From contig CAMZED010000003.1 in the NCBI GenBank assembly GCA_947305675.1, forward strand, positions 1-37,644: 37,644 bases of DNA. Reading direction: 5' to 3'. Below the pieces are notes generated by a model. It was not told the origin of the DNA, did not search any database, and saw only the letters and a program-made list of their open reading frames with translations. The first letter of the stretch is position 1; the number at the start of each line of letters is the position of its first letter. The stretch comes from an uncultured Clostridia bacterium. Lineage in GTDB: Bacteria > Bacillota > Clostridia > Oscillospirales > CAG-382. This document shows positions 25,646 through 34,555 of the stretch, piece after piece. The position numbers and the translations under genes are program-made.

Positions 25646-26097
25646 TAAAGATCTATTTTGAATATGATTGCGAACCGATCCCGAAGATCTACGAAACGCT
25701 TATGAAGCGCGTGATAAGAAAAGCCGTTTCGGAACAATACCCGAACCACCGGTTCGAGGTGAACGTCACCGTTTGCGGCGATGAAGCGATACACAAACTA
25801 AACCGCGACTACCGCGGAGTCGACCGTCCGACCGACGTTTTGTCGTTCCCGTTCTTCGATTTCGATACCCCCGAAATTTTTACGCTGCTTGGTGATATCG
25901 TCATCTCGCGGGATACGGCATACCGCCAGGCGGAGGAATACGGCCACAGCCCCAAGCGCGAATTCTGCTTTCTCGCCGCGCATTCCGCTCTGCATCTGCT
26001 CGGATACGATCACGAGACGGAAGAAGAACGCGCCGTTATGGAAGCAAAACAGAACGAAATACTTGATTCTCTTGGGATCACGAGGGATATAAAATGA
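25642..26097 (+). CDS. ybeY: Endoribonuclease / rRNA maturation factor YbeY
   Basis: A 151-residue zinc metalloprotein needed for 16S rRNA 3'-end maturation and ribosome quality control. The zinc motif HSALHLLGYDH (His 114, 118 and 124) is intact, and the upstream RPTDVLSFPF and GDIVIS phrases are family signatures. It overlaps phoH at its start and era at its end, each by ATGA, so three RNA-related proteins are translationally coupled. Many Bacillota have dgkA and cdd between ybeY and era; both are absent here. Confidence 0.96.
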   Translation: MIKIYFEYDCEPIPKIYETLMKRVIRKAVSEQYPNHRFEVNVTVCGDEAIHKLNRDYRGVDRPTDVLSFPFFDFDTPEIFTLLGDIVISRDTAYRQAEEYGHSPKREFCFLAAHSALHLLGYDHETEEERAVMEAKQNEILDSLGITRDIK

Positions 26098-26984
26098 CAA
26101 GAACAGCTTTTATAATGATCGCCGGCAAACCGAACGTCGGCAAAAGCACGCTGCTGAACACCCTTCTCGGCGAAAAGGTGGCGATCGTTTCACGCAAGCC
26201 TCAGACCACCCGAAACCGCATCACCGGGGTACTTACAAAAGGCGGCGACCAGTTCGTGTTCACCGATACGCCGGGATTGCATAAACCGAAAACCCTGCTT
26301 GGGGAATATATGATGAAAGCGGTCGGAAACGCCGCGAACGATTCGGATATAATCCTTTTCGTCGTCGAAGCCTGCAAGCCGCTCAACGGCGCCGAACGGT
26401 CCGCGCTCGAAAAATATTCGGCTTCGGGTCTGCCGATTATACTTGTGATCAACAAGACAGACGGATGCAACAAAACCAAGCTCGCCGAGCAGATAACCGA
26501 GCTCAGCTCCGAATTCGATTTTCGCGGGGTGGTGCCGGTATCGGCGCTGAACGGCGACGGGATCGACGGCATTTTCGCCGAACTTGATCCTCTTCTTACC
26601 GAAAGCGTTCACTTCTTTCCCGAAGATTATATCACCGATCAACCCGAACGCCGCATTTTTGCCGAGATCATCCGCGAAAAAGCGCTTCGCCTGCTCGATG
26701 AAGAAATACCCCACGGAATAGCCGTGTCTGTGGAGGATTTCAAAGAGGAAAAAGGGCTGCTTTCGGTCCGCGCCGAGATATATTGCGAAAAAGAATCGCA
26801 CAAGCGCATAATAATCGGCAAAAACGGAAGCATGCTCAAAAAGATAGGGACCTACGCGCGTGAGGACGCCGAGGAGATATTCGGCGCCAAAGTTTTTCTT
26901 GATCTTTGGGTAAAAGTAAAAGAAAACTGGCGCGACCGTCCGGCTTTGCTCAACGATTTCGGTTACCGCGACGAGGACGAATAA
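26094..26984 (+). CDS. era: GTPase Era
   Basis: A 296-residue ribosome-assembly GTPase that binds the 3' end of 16S rRNA. G motifs are present: G1 GKPNVGKST (11-19), the PQTTR switch, DTPG (58-61), NKTD (120-123) and VPVSALNG. A C-terminal KH domain has IIIGKNGSMLKKIGTYAREDAE. Length and domain order are normal. It overlaps ybeY by 4 bases, and its stop is followed directly by the recO ATG with no gap. All motifs are intact, so the call is secure. Confidence 0.98.
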   Translation: MTRTAFIMIAGKPNVGKSTLLNTLLGEKVAIVSRKPQTTRNRITGVLTKGGDQFVFTDTPGLHKPKTLLGEYMMKAVGNAANDSDIILFVVEACKPLNGAERSALEKYSASGLPIILVINKTDGCNKTKLAEQITELSSEFDFRGVVPVSALNGDGIDGIFAELDPLLTESVHFFPEDYITDQPERRIFAEIIREKALRLLDEEIPHGIAVSVEDFKEEKGLLSVRAEIYCEKESHKRIIIGKNGSMLKKIGTYAREDAEEIFGAKVFLDLWVKVKENWRDRPALLNDFGYRDEDE

Positions 26985-27728
26985 ATGCGTTTGAAAGTAA
27001 AAGGACTGGTATTGGGCGAAAGACCCAAGGGCGAAACGAGCAAACTGCTCACCGTCCTTACCGATATCTGCGGGGTAATAACCGTTAACGCCAAAGGCGT
27101 AAGGAAGATCTCGGCGGCTTATCTCAAATCCGCCCAGCTTTTTGCTTTCTCCGAAATGCTTCTATATGAAAAAAACGGTTTTTACACCTTGGTCGAAGCC
27201 TCGCTCGTGACCGATTTTTACCCGATCCGCGAAGACCTCAATTCATATGCGCTCGCCTGCTATATCTGCGAGTCTGCCGGCGCTTTTGCCCCTCCCGGGG
27301 AGGATTCTTCCGGGATATTGCGGCTGGCGCTCAACACGCTGTATGCGATCGAAAACAAAACTTATCCGCTTAAGCAGATCAAAGCCGCTTTCGAGTTCCG
27401 CATCTGCGCCGAATCGGGCTTTGCTCCGGATGCAGACGCCTGCGCGGTTTGCGGGCGCGAAATCGGCGGCGACGCCTATTTCGATCTTAAAGAAGGCGAA
27501 GTGTATTGCGGCGACTGCAAGAGCGGAACTTCGGTGCTGATCGGCGATCCGGTCCGCCGCGCGATATCGCATATAATCTGCTCCGACATTAAAAAATTTG
27601 CCTCGTTTCGGATCCCCGAAAGCGATCTGCCGCGCCTTTCCGATTGCGCCGAGAGGTTTTTTCTCGCCCACGCGGAAAGGGGATTCAATACACTTGCGTT
27701 TTACAAAAATTGCGAGGAACTCAAATGA
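26985..27728 (+). CDS. recO: DNA repair protein RecO
   Basis: A 247-residue RecO, which loads RecA onto SSB-coated DNA together with RecR. The N-terminal OB fold shows KGLVLGERPKGETSKLLTVLT and AKGVRKISAAYLKSAQLF. The C-terminal helical domain carries a four-cysteine zinc site (Cys 153, 156, 175 and 178). It starts immediately after era and overlaps mutS2 by 4 bases (ATGA). era-recO is a common clostridial pair, and coupling to mutS2 joins it to another DNA-maintenance gene. Confidence 0.95.
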   Translation: MRLKVKGLVLGERPKGETSKLLTVLTDICGVITVNAKGVRKISAAYLKSAQLFAFSEMLLYEKNGFYTLVEASLVTDFYPIREDLNSYALACYICESAGAFAPPGEDSSGILRLALNTLYAIENKTYPLKQIKAAFEFRICAESGFAPDADACAVCGREIGGDAYFDLKEGEVYCGDCKSGTSVLIGDPVRRAISHIICSDIKKFASFRIPESDLPRLSDCAERFFLAHAERGFNTLAFYKNCEELK

Positions 27729-30100
27729 AAAGTTTCGAAAGAACAAGAACAATACTCGAATATGGCAAAATAGCCCTGCGGGTAGCTTCGATGGCTTCGA
27801 CCGCCGGCGCGAGATCGGCTTTGGCGGCAATGGAGCCGACCGACGACGCAGTTGTAGTTCAGCGCCTGCTTGAAGAGACCTCAAAGGCGCTTGAAATGAT
27901 GACGTTCAAAGGCTCGCCGACTTTTTCCGCTCCCGAAGGAGTTGTCGATTCCGCCGACCGCGCCGAAAAGAACGCAATGCTTACGATGCCCGAACTGTTG
28001 AATATCGCTTCGCTGCTTCGTGCCGTAAGCTACATAAAGCGTTATCCCGACGGGCGCGATGCCGGCGCGCTTCAGCCTTATTTCTCCGCGCTGGTCGAGA
28101 ACAAACCCCTTGCCGACGAGATCGGAATGAAGATCATCGGCGAGGATACCGTCGCCGACGATGCCTCGCCCGAGCTTTACCGTCTGCGCCGAGAGATAAG
28201 GCGCGCCGAGGAAAACGTGCGCGATATTCTTTCGCGGCTTACCACCGGAGAAAACTCCAAATATCTTCGCGATTCGCTTGTTACCGTGCGGTCGGGGCGC
28301 TACGTTATACCGGTGCGCGCTGAACACAAAAACGAAATAAAAGGGCTTGTGCACGATTCTTCCGCCTCGGGTCAGACATTGTTTATCGAACCGATGGCGG
28401 TCATCGAAGCCAACAACAAACTGCGCGAACTCCAGGGCAGGGAACACGAGGAGATCGAACGCATCCTTTACGATCTTTCGGCAAAAACCGCGTCCGCCGC
28501 CGGAGTTATAAGAGTCGATCACCGCGCCGTGACCGATCTCGACTGCATTTTCGCCCGCGCGAAGTATTCCTCGGATATAAACGGAATATTGCCGTGCGTC
28601 GGCACAAAAGCGATAAGATTGCGCAACGCGCGCCATCCGCTCATTTCAAAAGATACCGTCGTGCCGATCAGCGTCGAGTTCGGCGAAAGGCAGAACGCGC
28701 TTATCATCACCGGACCGAATACCGGCGGCAAGACGGTTACTTTAAAAACACTCGGGCTTCTGGCGCTTATGGCGCAAAGCGGGCTGTTCGTCCCCTGCGA
28801 TGACGGAACGACTTTTCCGGTGTTCGACAGGGTGCTGGCCGATATAGGTGACGAACAAAGCATCGAACAGTCGCTTTCGACTTTTTCGTCGCATATGGTC
28901 AACGTGGTTTCGATACTTAAAGAATGCGGAGCGGGGTCACTCGTGCTGTTCGACGAACTCGGCGCCGGGACCGATCCCACCGAGGGCGCGTCGCTCGCCA
29001 TATCGATACTCGAAAGAGTGCGCGGCAACGGCGCGATCGTAGCCGCCACCACACACTATTCCGAACTTAAACTCTACGCGCTCGATACCGAGGGCGTGCT
29101 CAACGCTTCCTGCGAATTCGATCTTGCCACCCTGCGCCCGACTTATCGGCTGATAACCGGCATACCCGGACGTTCGAACGCTTTCGAAATATGTTTAAGG
29201 CTCGGTATAGAACCTTCGATCGTCGAACGAGCAAGAGCTTTGCTCGCCGACGACAACATACGGTTCGAAGAGGTCATCGTCCGCCTGGAAGAGACCGAAC
29301 AGGATCTTCGCAAAGAACGCGGCGAGACTGAACGCGCCCGCGCCGAGGCTTTGAAAATCCGCGACGAGGCGGAAAAACGCGCGCGTGAAATGACAGCCCG
29401 CGCGGAAGCCGAAGTGGATCGTGCACGCGCCCAGGCTCAGCGGATACTCGACGCGGCGAAAAAATCGAGCAACGAGGTATTCAACGCGCTGAACGAACTT
29501 AAAAAAGCGGACGCGAAGCGGCTGGAAGCCGAACGCATCGAGCAGGCGCGCCAAAGCATAAAACAGCGCATAAAAACCGCCTCGGGCGAGATCAATACCG
29601 CCGTGGAGGACAGCGATGAAGCGGAAGATTACGTCCTTCCGCGCCCGGTGGTCCCCGGCGACAAAGTGCTTCTTGCCGATATCGGCAGGGAAGCCGTTGT
29701 AAAAAGCATAAGCGGCGATACCGTTTTTACCGTTTCGGGCAGGTTCGAAACAAAAACCGTAATGTCCAACCTGCGGCTGCTTGATAACGTTCCCGACAAA
29801 AAGCCCGCCCGCGCGAAGGGCAGCACCGGATACGAAAGATCCGCTTCAGCCGTAAAGAACGAGATCGACGTCCGCGGCAACACCGGGGACGACGCCTGGT
29901 TTATAATAGACCGTTATCTCGACGACGCGATAATGACGGGATACGAAACCGTTTCGGTCATCCACGGAAAGGGCACGGGAGCGCTGCGAGCCGCGCTGTG
30001 GCAGTATTTCCGCGGCGATAAACGCATAAAATCTTTCCGCTCGGGGCGTTACGGCGAAGGCGATACCGGCGTTACCGTGATCGAACTCAAACATAAATAA
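27725..30100 (+). CDS. mutS2: Endonuclease MutS2
   Basis: A 791-residue MutS2, an ATPase/nuclease linked to suppression of recombination and to rescue of collided ribosomes in Gram-positives. It has the MutS core with Walker A GPNTGGKT (about 330-337), LADIGDEQSIEQSLSTFSSH, DELGAGTDPTEGASLA, a long Arg/Glu-rich coiled coil (about 510-640) and a C-terminal Smr nuclease domain (EIDVRGNTGDDA, VIHGKGTGALR). The true start is ATG 27725, which overlaps the recO stop and begins with the normal N-terminus; an earlier frame extension lies wholly in recO. Length is normal. It is the last gene of the phoH operon, with only a poor hairpin (about 30122-30146) after it. Confidence 0.97.
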   Translation: MKSFERTRTILEYGKIALRVASMASTAGARSALAAMEPTDDAVVVQRLLEETSKALEMMTFKGSPTFSAPEGVVDSADRAEKNAMLTMPELLNIASLLRAVSYIKRYPDGRDAGALQPYFSALVENKPLADEIGMKIIGEDTVADDASPELYRLRREIRRAEENVRDILSRLTTGENSKYLRDSLVTVRSGRYVIPVRAEHKNEIKGLVHDSSASGQTLFIEPMAVIEANNKLRELQGREHEEIERILYDLSAKTASAAGVIRVDHRAVTDLDCIFARAKYSSDINGILPCVGTKAIRLRNARHPLISKDTVVPISVEFGERQNALIITGPNTGGKTVTLKTLGLLALMAQSGLFVPCDDGTTFPVFDRVLADIGDEQSIEQSLSTFSSHMVNVVSILKECGAGSLVLFDELGAGTDPTEGASLAISILERVRGNGAIVAATTHYSELKLYALDTEGVLNASCEFDLATLRPTYRLITGIPGRSNAFEICLRLGIEPSIVERARALLADDNIRFEEVIVRLEETEQDLRKERGETERARAEALKIRDEAEKRAREMTARAEAEVDRARAQAQRILDAAKKSSNEVFNALNELKKADAKRLEAERIEQARQSIKQRIKTASGEINTAVEDSDEAEDYVLPRPVVPGDKVLLADIGREAVVKSISGDTVFTVSGRFETKTVMSNLRLLDNVPDKKPARAKGSTGYERSASAVKNEIDVRGNTGDDAWFIIDRYLDDAIMTGYETVSVIHGKGTGALRAALWQYFRGDKRIKSFRSGRYGEGDTGVTVIELKHK

Positions 30101-30191
30101 CACGCCGTAATTTGCTTTCCGTGCGGGCGCATAAGCGTCAGCCCGGATCCGCTTTTGACAGACCGATTTATTCCTTATTCATATAAAAAGA

Positions 30192-30220
30192 TTGACAAAC
30201 ATAATAAAACGTTATATAAT
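30192..30220 (+). promoter_or_regulatory. Promoter of the first tandem solute-binding lipoprotein gene
   Basis: Consensus TTGACA (30192-30197) and TATAAT (30215-30220), 17-base spacer. The start site is near 30227, which rules out long N-terminal extensions of the protein and favours ATG 30257. Confidence 0.92.
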
Positions 30221-30256
30221 ATTGCCAAACTATGTATGAAGAAAGAGAGAAGAATC

Positions 30257-31774
30257 ATGGCAAAAAGAACAGTATCACTGCTGCTCGCCCTGCTTTTCTG
30301 TTTTGCGATCGCCGTGCTTGCCGCCTGCTCGGACGGAAAGCCCGAAGAATCGAATAACAATTCCGCCGGCGACAGCACCTCGGATTCGGTTTCCGAAGGT
30401 CCGCATTTTCTCCCCGAAGCGCGTGTGTGGGATAAAGAGATCACCGTTTTGGTCTATGCCAACGACGGACATCCGTTCAGCACGATCATTATCCCCGAAG
30501 AACTGAACAACGAACCGATCAACGACGCGTTCTATAACCGCAACAGCCGCATCGAACGCGATTACGGCATCAAGCTCAATCTTGCCACCTGCTCCACTCC
30601 CGCCGAAGGCGTCGAATGGCTGCGTAACGATTATATGACGGGAACCTGCAACTATAACATTGCAAGCATTCCGCTTACCTATATCGCTCCGCTCGGCATT
30701 GAAGGACTGCTTTACGACATTTACGAGATCGACAACGGCTATATCCATTATAACGAACCCTGGTGGGATCAGGCGGCGATCCGCGATCTTACCATCAACA
30801 ACAAGCTCTGGTTCCTCGCGGGCGACGCGATAATCGAGGACGACGAAGCCACCTGGGCGATCTATTACAACAAAGATCTTGTCGAAAAATATAATCTCGA
30901 AGCGCCCTATGACCTTGTAAAGAGCAATCAATGGAACCTCGATACCTTCCACGAAATGGCTAAAAAAGTGTTCCAGATGAACGGCAGCACCCGTTCCTAC
31001 GATCCCTCTGTCGGCGACGTATGGGGCGCGGTTGTCCAATCGTACGACTGCTATGCGTTCATGCTCGGCGCGGGTCAGCCTATGGTAGTTCTTGACGACG
31101 GTACTCCCAGGTTCCGCGTTCAGGAAGAAGCCAACGTCAACACCTTCTATAAAGTCATCGATCTTATGCTTGACGACCAGAACGTCGGCGTAGCAGACTT
31201 CTTCGGCAGGTGGGATTCCGGCGTTTACGGTCAGGAATCCGACATATTCTGCAACGGCAACGCGTTGTTTATGCCCAGCACGATTTCGCTCGTTTCCGGC
31301 GATAAAATGCGTAACGCCGAGATCCATTACGGCATAGCCCCCATGCCCAAAGCAAACGAACTTCAGGATGAATACACAACTTCCGTAAGCGTTTACTGGT
31401 GCCAGGTTATGGTCATTCCGAAAGCCAACAACGATAAGGACACTCTCGACGCCACCTGCTATGCTATGGAAGCAATGGCTTATTACGGCAAAGAGCTCGT
31501 CACCCCGGAATATTACACCCGTACTCTTACGCTCAAACGTTTTCCCGACAGCGACAACACCGAAATGCTCGATCTCATCTTCCGCAACCGTACTTACGAC
31601 CTTGCCGGCATATTCGATTTCGGCACGGTGAACGGCAACGGCGCCGGATCGCTCTATTTCTATACCTCGCTTCTCGGCGCTAAATCAAGCGACATCACTT
31701 CGTTCTGGGAAACCAAGAAAGACCTGTTCGAATCCGCAATGGCTGATCTTATGGCTTCGGTCCAGGGCGAATAA
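30257..31774 (+). CDS. Extracellular solute-binding lipoprotein, tandem copy 1
   Basis: A 505-residue binding lipoprotein. The signal peptide ends in the lipobox VLAAC (Cys 24) and is followed by an Asn/Ser-rich linker. Mature features include ITVLVYANDGHPFSTIIIPE, NNEPINDAFYNR, PWWDQAAIRDLTINNKLWF, ATWAIYYNKDLVEKYNLE, and the ending MLDLIFRNRTYDLAGIFDFG. ATG 30257 fits a GAGAGA ribosome site and the promoter; the ATG at 30236 lies too near the start site. It is monocistronic, with its own promoter and strong terminator and no permease gene nearby. The next gene is a clear paralogue. A carbohydrate ligand is likely by family, but it is not shown by the sequence. Confidence 0.88.
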   Translation: MAKRTVSLLLALLFCFAIAVLAACSDGKPEESNNNSAGDSTSDSVSEGPHFLPEARVWDKEITVLVYANDGHPFSTIIIPEELNNEPINDAFYNRNSRIERDYGIKLNLATCSTPAEGVEWLRNDYMTGTCNYNIASIPLTYIAPLGIEGLLYDIYEIDNGYIHYNEPWWDQAAIRDLTINNKLWFLAGDAIIEDDEATWAIYYNKDLVEKYNLEAPYDLVKSNQWNLDTFHEMAKKVFQMNGSTRSYDPSVGDVWGAVVQSYDCYAFMLGAGQPMVVLDDGTPRFRVQEEANVNTFYKVIDLMLDDQNVGVADFFGRWDSGVYGQESDIFCNGNALFMPSTISLVSGDKMRNAEIHYGIAPMPKANELQDEYTTSVSVYWCQVMVIPKANNDKDTLDATCYAMEAMAYYGKELVTPEYYTRTLTLKRFPDSDNTEMLDLIFRNRTYDLAGIFDFGTVNGNGAGSLYFYTSLLGAKSSDITSFWETKKDLFESAMADLMASVQGE

Positions 31775-31809
31775 CGCAATTCCTTCGGCGATAAATCAAC
31801 AATAACAAA

Positions 31810-31852
31810 CCGGCTGAGATAAAGGACGTTCCTTTTCTCAGCCGGCGTTTTT
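31810..31852 (+). terminator. Strong terminator after tandem copy 1
   Basis: CCGGCTGAG pairs with CTCAGCCGG. The stem continues inward through A-T and AAAGGA/TCCTTT pairs with one bulged T, giving about 16 pairs around a CGT loop. CGTTTTT follows. Confidence 0.92.
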
Positions 31853-31914
31853 ATGTGCCAATTCAGTTTTTCCGCTCGACGCGTTCGCGCGGGCAAAAAA
31901 CATAATTCGCCGGC

Positions 31915-31940
31915 AACGCGCCGTGCTGCGCGTTTTTTTG
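31915..31940 (+). terminator. Second terminator just before the copy 2 promoter
   Basis: AACGCGC (31915-31921) pairs with GCGCGTT (31928-31934), followed by a T run that ends just before the TTGACA of the next promoter. With the terminator upstream it insulates copy 2 from read-through. Confidence 0.75.
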
Positions 31941-31942
31941 AA

Positions 31943-31971
31943 TTGACAACCGGGCGCTTATATTGTATAAT
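31943..31971 (+). promoter_or_regulatory. Promoter of the second tandem solute-binding lipoprotein gene
   Basis: Consensus TTGACA (31943-31948) and TATAAT (31966-31971), 17-base spacer. Same -35, -10 and spacing as copy 1 but with an unrelated spacer sequence. Confidence 0.92.
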
Positions 31972-32001
31972 ATAACAATCAACAAGAAAGTGAGTTTTAT
32001 T

Positions 32002-33507
32002 ATGACAAAAAAGATTTTTGCCCTGATGCTCGCCGCGGTGCTTATGCTTTCGGCTTTGCTTCTGGCGTCCTGCGGCAACGGAAGTGAATCAAGCGGCGCT
32101 TCGGGCGAGTCCTCTTCCGGGGATGGGGAATCTTCTCAGCCGGCACGCGGTTTTCTTAACGAAGAGAAGGTATGGAATACCGACGTGAATGTCCTCGTCT
32201 ACGCTACCGATTCGCATCCATTCAGCACAATTATTATTCCCGACGAGATGAACAATGAACCGATCAACGACGCGTTTTATAATCGAAACGACTTTATCCG
32301 TGAAAAATACGGTTTGAACCTCAATCTCGTCACCCGCCCGGATCCGGGCGACGTCGTATCGCTCATTCGCACGAACCACGAAAGCGGCGTTAAGGACATA
32401 AACGTTATCAGCCTTCCGCTCACATACATCTCCACGCTCGGCGTCGAAGGGCTGCTGCACGATTTCAACTCCGTCGGCAACGAATATCTCCACCTCGATC
32501 AACCCTGGTGGGATCAATCCGCGCGGCGCGATCTTACTCTCAACGGAAAACTGTGGTTCCTCGCCGGTGACGCAATAATCGAGGACGACGAAGCCACTTG
32601 GGCGATGTATTTCAACAAAGACCTTATTACAAGTTACGGACTTGAAAATCCTTATGAGCTTGTAAACACCAACAAATGGAACCTCGACAAACTCTACGAG
32701 ATGTGCAAGTCGGTACAGTACGGCGGCGCAATGGAGTTCGATCCGTCGGCGAACAGCGTTTGGGGCATAGTGACCCAATGCTACGATTGCTATGCGCTTA
32801 TGCTCGGCGCCAACCAGCCAATGGTCGACACAAGCGGTGAAGAGCCGAAGTTCCGCGTCGATACCGAGGCAAACGTAGCGGCGTTCGAAGACGTTATGAA
32901 ACTTATGCTCGATTCCGATATTTGCGGCGTGGCTGAGTTTTACGGCGCTTGGAATTCCGGCGTTTACGATAAAAAACGCCAGATATTCGCCGCCGGAAAA
33001 TCGGTGTTTATGCCGGGTATGATCTCGGTCGTGTCGGGAGACGAGCTCCGCAACGCCGAGATCCATTACGGCATTCTCCCGATGCCCAAAGCAGACGAAT
33101 TCCAGGATGATTACACTACCTCGGTTCAATGCTACTGGTGCCAGGTTATGGCTGTTCCGGCAAACGTCGTCGGAACTGATCTCGAAGCCACCTGCTATGC
33201 TTTGGAAGCAATGGCTTATTACGGAATGGAAAAAGTCACCCCGGAATATTACAACCGCACACTCTCGCTCAAGCGATTCCCCGACGCCGAAAGCGCCGAG
33301 ATGCTCGACCTTATCTTTCGCAACCGCACTTTTGACCTCGCCGGGATATTCGATTTCGGCACGGTAAACGATAACGGCGCCGGCACGCTTTACTTCTATA
33401 CGACTCTGCTCGGAAGCAAGACGACCGACATAATTTCCAACTGGGAATCTCGCGTTTCAAGTTTCCAATACGCGCTCGACGACCTGCTCACCGCCGTTTC
33501 GGATTGA
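32002..33507 (+). CDS. Extracellular solute-binding lipoprotein, tandem copy 2
   Basis: A 501-residue paralogue of the preceding gene. The signal peptide ends LLASC (Cys 24), followed by a Ser/Gly-rich linker. It shares long blocks with copy 1: VNVLVYATDSHPFSTIIIPD, NNEPINDAFYNR, QPWWDQSARRDLTLNGKLWF, GDAIIEDDEATWAMYFNKDL, ATCYALEAMAYYG and FRNRTFDLAGIFDFGTVN. ATG 32002 follows AAGAAAGTGAG; a frame opening upstream at 31963 lies in the promoter. It has its own promoter and a terminator shared with the convergent permease gene. No transporter gene accompanies it on this strand. The divergent segments between the shared blocks may set ligand preference. Confidence 0.88.
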   Translation: MTKKIFALMLAAVLMLSALLLASCGNGSESSGASGESSSGDGESSQPARGFLNEEKVWNTDVNVLVYATDSHPFSTIIIPDEMNNEPINDAFYNRNDFIREKYGLNLNLVTRPDPGDVVSLIRTNHESGVKDINVISLPLTYISTLGVEGLLHDFNSVGNEYLHLDQPWWDQSARRDLTLNGKLWFLAGDAIIEDDEATWAMYFNKDLITSYGLENPYELVNTNKWNLDKLYEMCKSVQYGGAMEFDPSANSVWGIVTQCYDCYALMLGANQPMVDTSGEEPKFRVDTEANVAAFEDVMKLMLDSDICGVAEFYGAWNSGVYDKKRQIFAAGKSVFMPGMISVVSGDELRNAEIHYGILPMPKADEFQDDYTTSVQCYWCQVMAVPANVVGTDLEATCYALEAMAYYGMEKVTPEYYNRTLSLKRFPDAESAEMLDLIFRNRTFDLAGIFDFGTVNDNGAGTLYFYTTLLGSKTTDIISNWESRVSSFQYALDDLLTAVSD

Positions 33508-33531
33508 TCTGCGGCAAATAGATTTGGACAT

Positions 33532-33560
33532 AAAAAATCCCCTTTATTAGGGGATTTTTT
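33532..33560. terminator. Bidirectional terminator between copy 2 and the permease gene
   Basis: AAAAAATCCCCT pairs with AGGGGATTTTTT around a five-base loop. A and T runs on both sides suit termination of both convergent transcripts. Confidence 0.92.
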
Positions 33561-33571
33561 GTGTTATTCGT

Positions 33572-34555
33572 TCAGCGATCTTCGCGGAAATAACTCGTCC
33601 CGAGCGCCTGAGGCGGCTGGTTCTCACGTTTTTTGCGAAGCGAGATGAATATAAGCACTATTATCGTAACGATATAAGGCGCCATCTTGAATATCTCCTG
33701 CGCGGCAAGATCGTCGCTGCGGATGTATTGGAACAGAATGTAAAGCCCGCCGAAAACGATGCTGCCCGGTATTGCAAGGTGGGGACGCCAGATGGCGAAT
33801 ATAACCAACGCGATCGCAAGCCAGCCCCTGTCGCCGAACCCGTCGTTGGACCAGCTTCCGATATAGTCGACCACGTAATAAAGCCCGCCGATACCGGCTA
33901 TGACGCTGCCGGTGCAGATCGCCGAATATTTGTAGCGGTTTACGTTTATGCCTGCCGCGTCGGCGGTCGCGGGATTTTCGCCGACAGCGCGCAAATGCAG
34001 ACCGACGCGCGTCTTTTTAAGCACGTAAGCGGCGATCAACGCAATGATTATCGCCAGATAAACCATAAACGTATAAGAGAAGAACATTTTCCCGAACCAG
34101 CCGAGATCTTCGGCAAACGGAAGCGTTTTTTTGAAAAATATGCTTGTCGGCGTAATGTCGATCGAGGGGATATCGGCGTTCGAAAGTTTTATAAGATATC
34201 CGCCGAAGAAGTTGCCGACTCCGACGCCGAAAGTCGTCAGCGCAAGACCGGTTACGTTCTGATTGGCGCGTAGAGTTACGGTGAGAAAGGCGTATATAAG
34301 CCCCATAATAAGCGAACCGAGAACCGAGCAAATAAACGGTATGAACACCGCGAGGAAGGGGTTCATCCCGCCCGCGCCGGCTGAGTTCTGATAAACAAAT
34401 GCGCCGATTACGCCGGATATACCGCCGACGTACATTATGCCGGGGATCCCGAGGTTAAGGTGCCCGGACTTTTCGGTGATTATTTCACCCGTCGAGCCGT
34501 ATAACAGCGGAATGCCCTGCATTACCGCGCGTTGGAAGAATACCGAAAAATCCAT
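33572..34555 (-). CDS. BMP-type nucleoside/sugar ABC permease, second subunit (NupQ-like)
   Basis: A 327-residue inner-membrane permease of the BPD_transp_2 family, with about 8-10 hydrophobic segments. Signatures: GIPLLYGSTGEIITEKSGHLNLGIPGIMYVGG near the N-terminus and the LHLRAVGENPATADAAGINVNRYK cytoplasmic loop that couples to the ATPase. In Bacillus the equivalent NupQ works with NupP, NupO and lipoprotein NupN to import nucleosides; riboflavin (Rfu) systems share the architecture. Its ATG shares one base with the end of the upstream permease gene and has AAGGAGG before it. It is last in the operon. Confidence 0.92.
   Translation of the reverse strand: MDFSVFFQRAVMQGIPLLYGSTGEIITEKSGHLNLGIPGIMYVGGISGVIGAFVYQNSAGAGGMNPFLAVFIPFICSVLGSLIMGLIYAFLTVTLRANQNVTGLALTTFGVGVGNFFGGYLIKLSNADIPSIDITPTSIFFKKTLPFAEDLGWFGKMFFSYTFMVYLAIIIALIAAYVLKKTRVGLHLRAVGENPATADAAGINVNRYKYSAICTGSVIAGIGGLYYVVDYIGSWSNDGFGDRGWLAIALVIFAIWRPHLAIPGSIVFGGLYILFQYIRSDDLAAQEIFKMAPYIVTIIVLIFISLRKKRENQPPQALGTSYFREDR

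Noticed and set aside
29290..29600. Internal repeats in mutS2
   Set aside because: The Arg/Glu-rich repeats are the normal coiled coil between the ATPase and Smr domains.
30101..30190. Terminator after mutS2
   Set aside because: The CGGGC/GCCCG hairpin near 30125-30146 is short and lacks a T run, so it is not listed as a feature.
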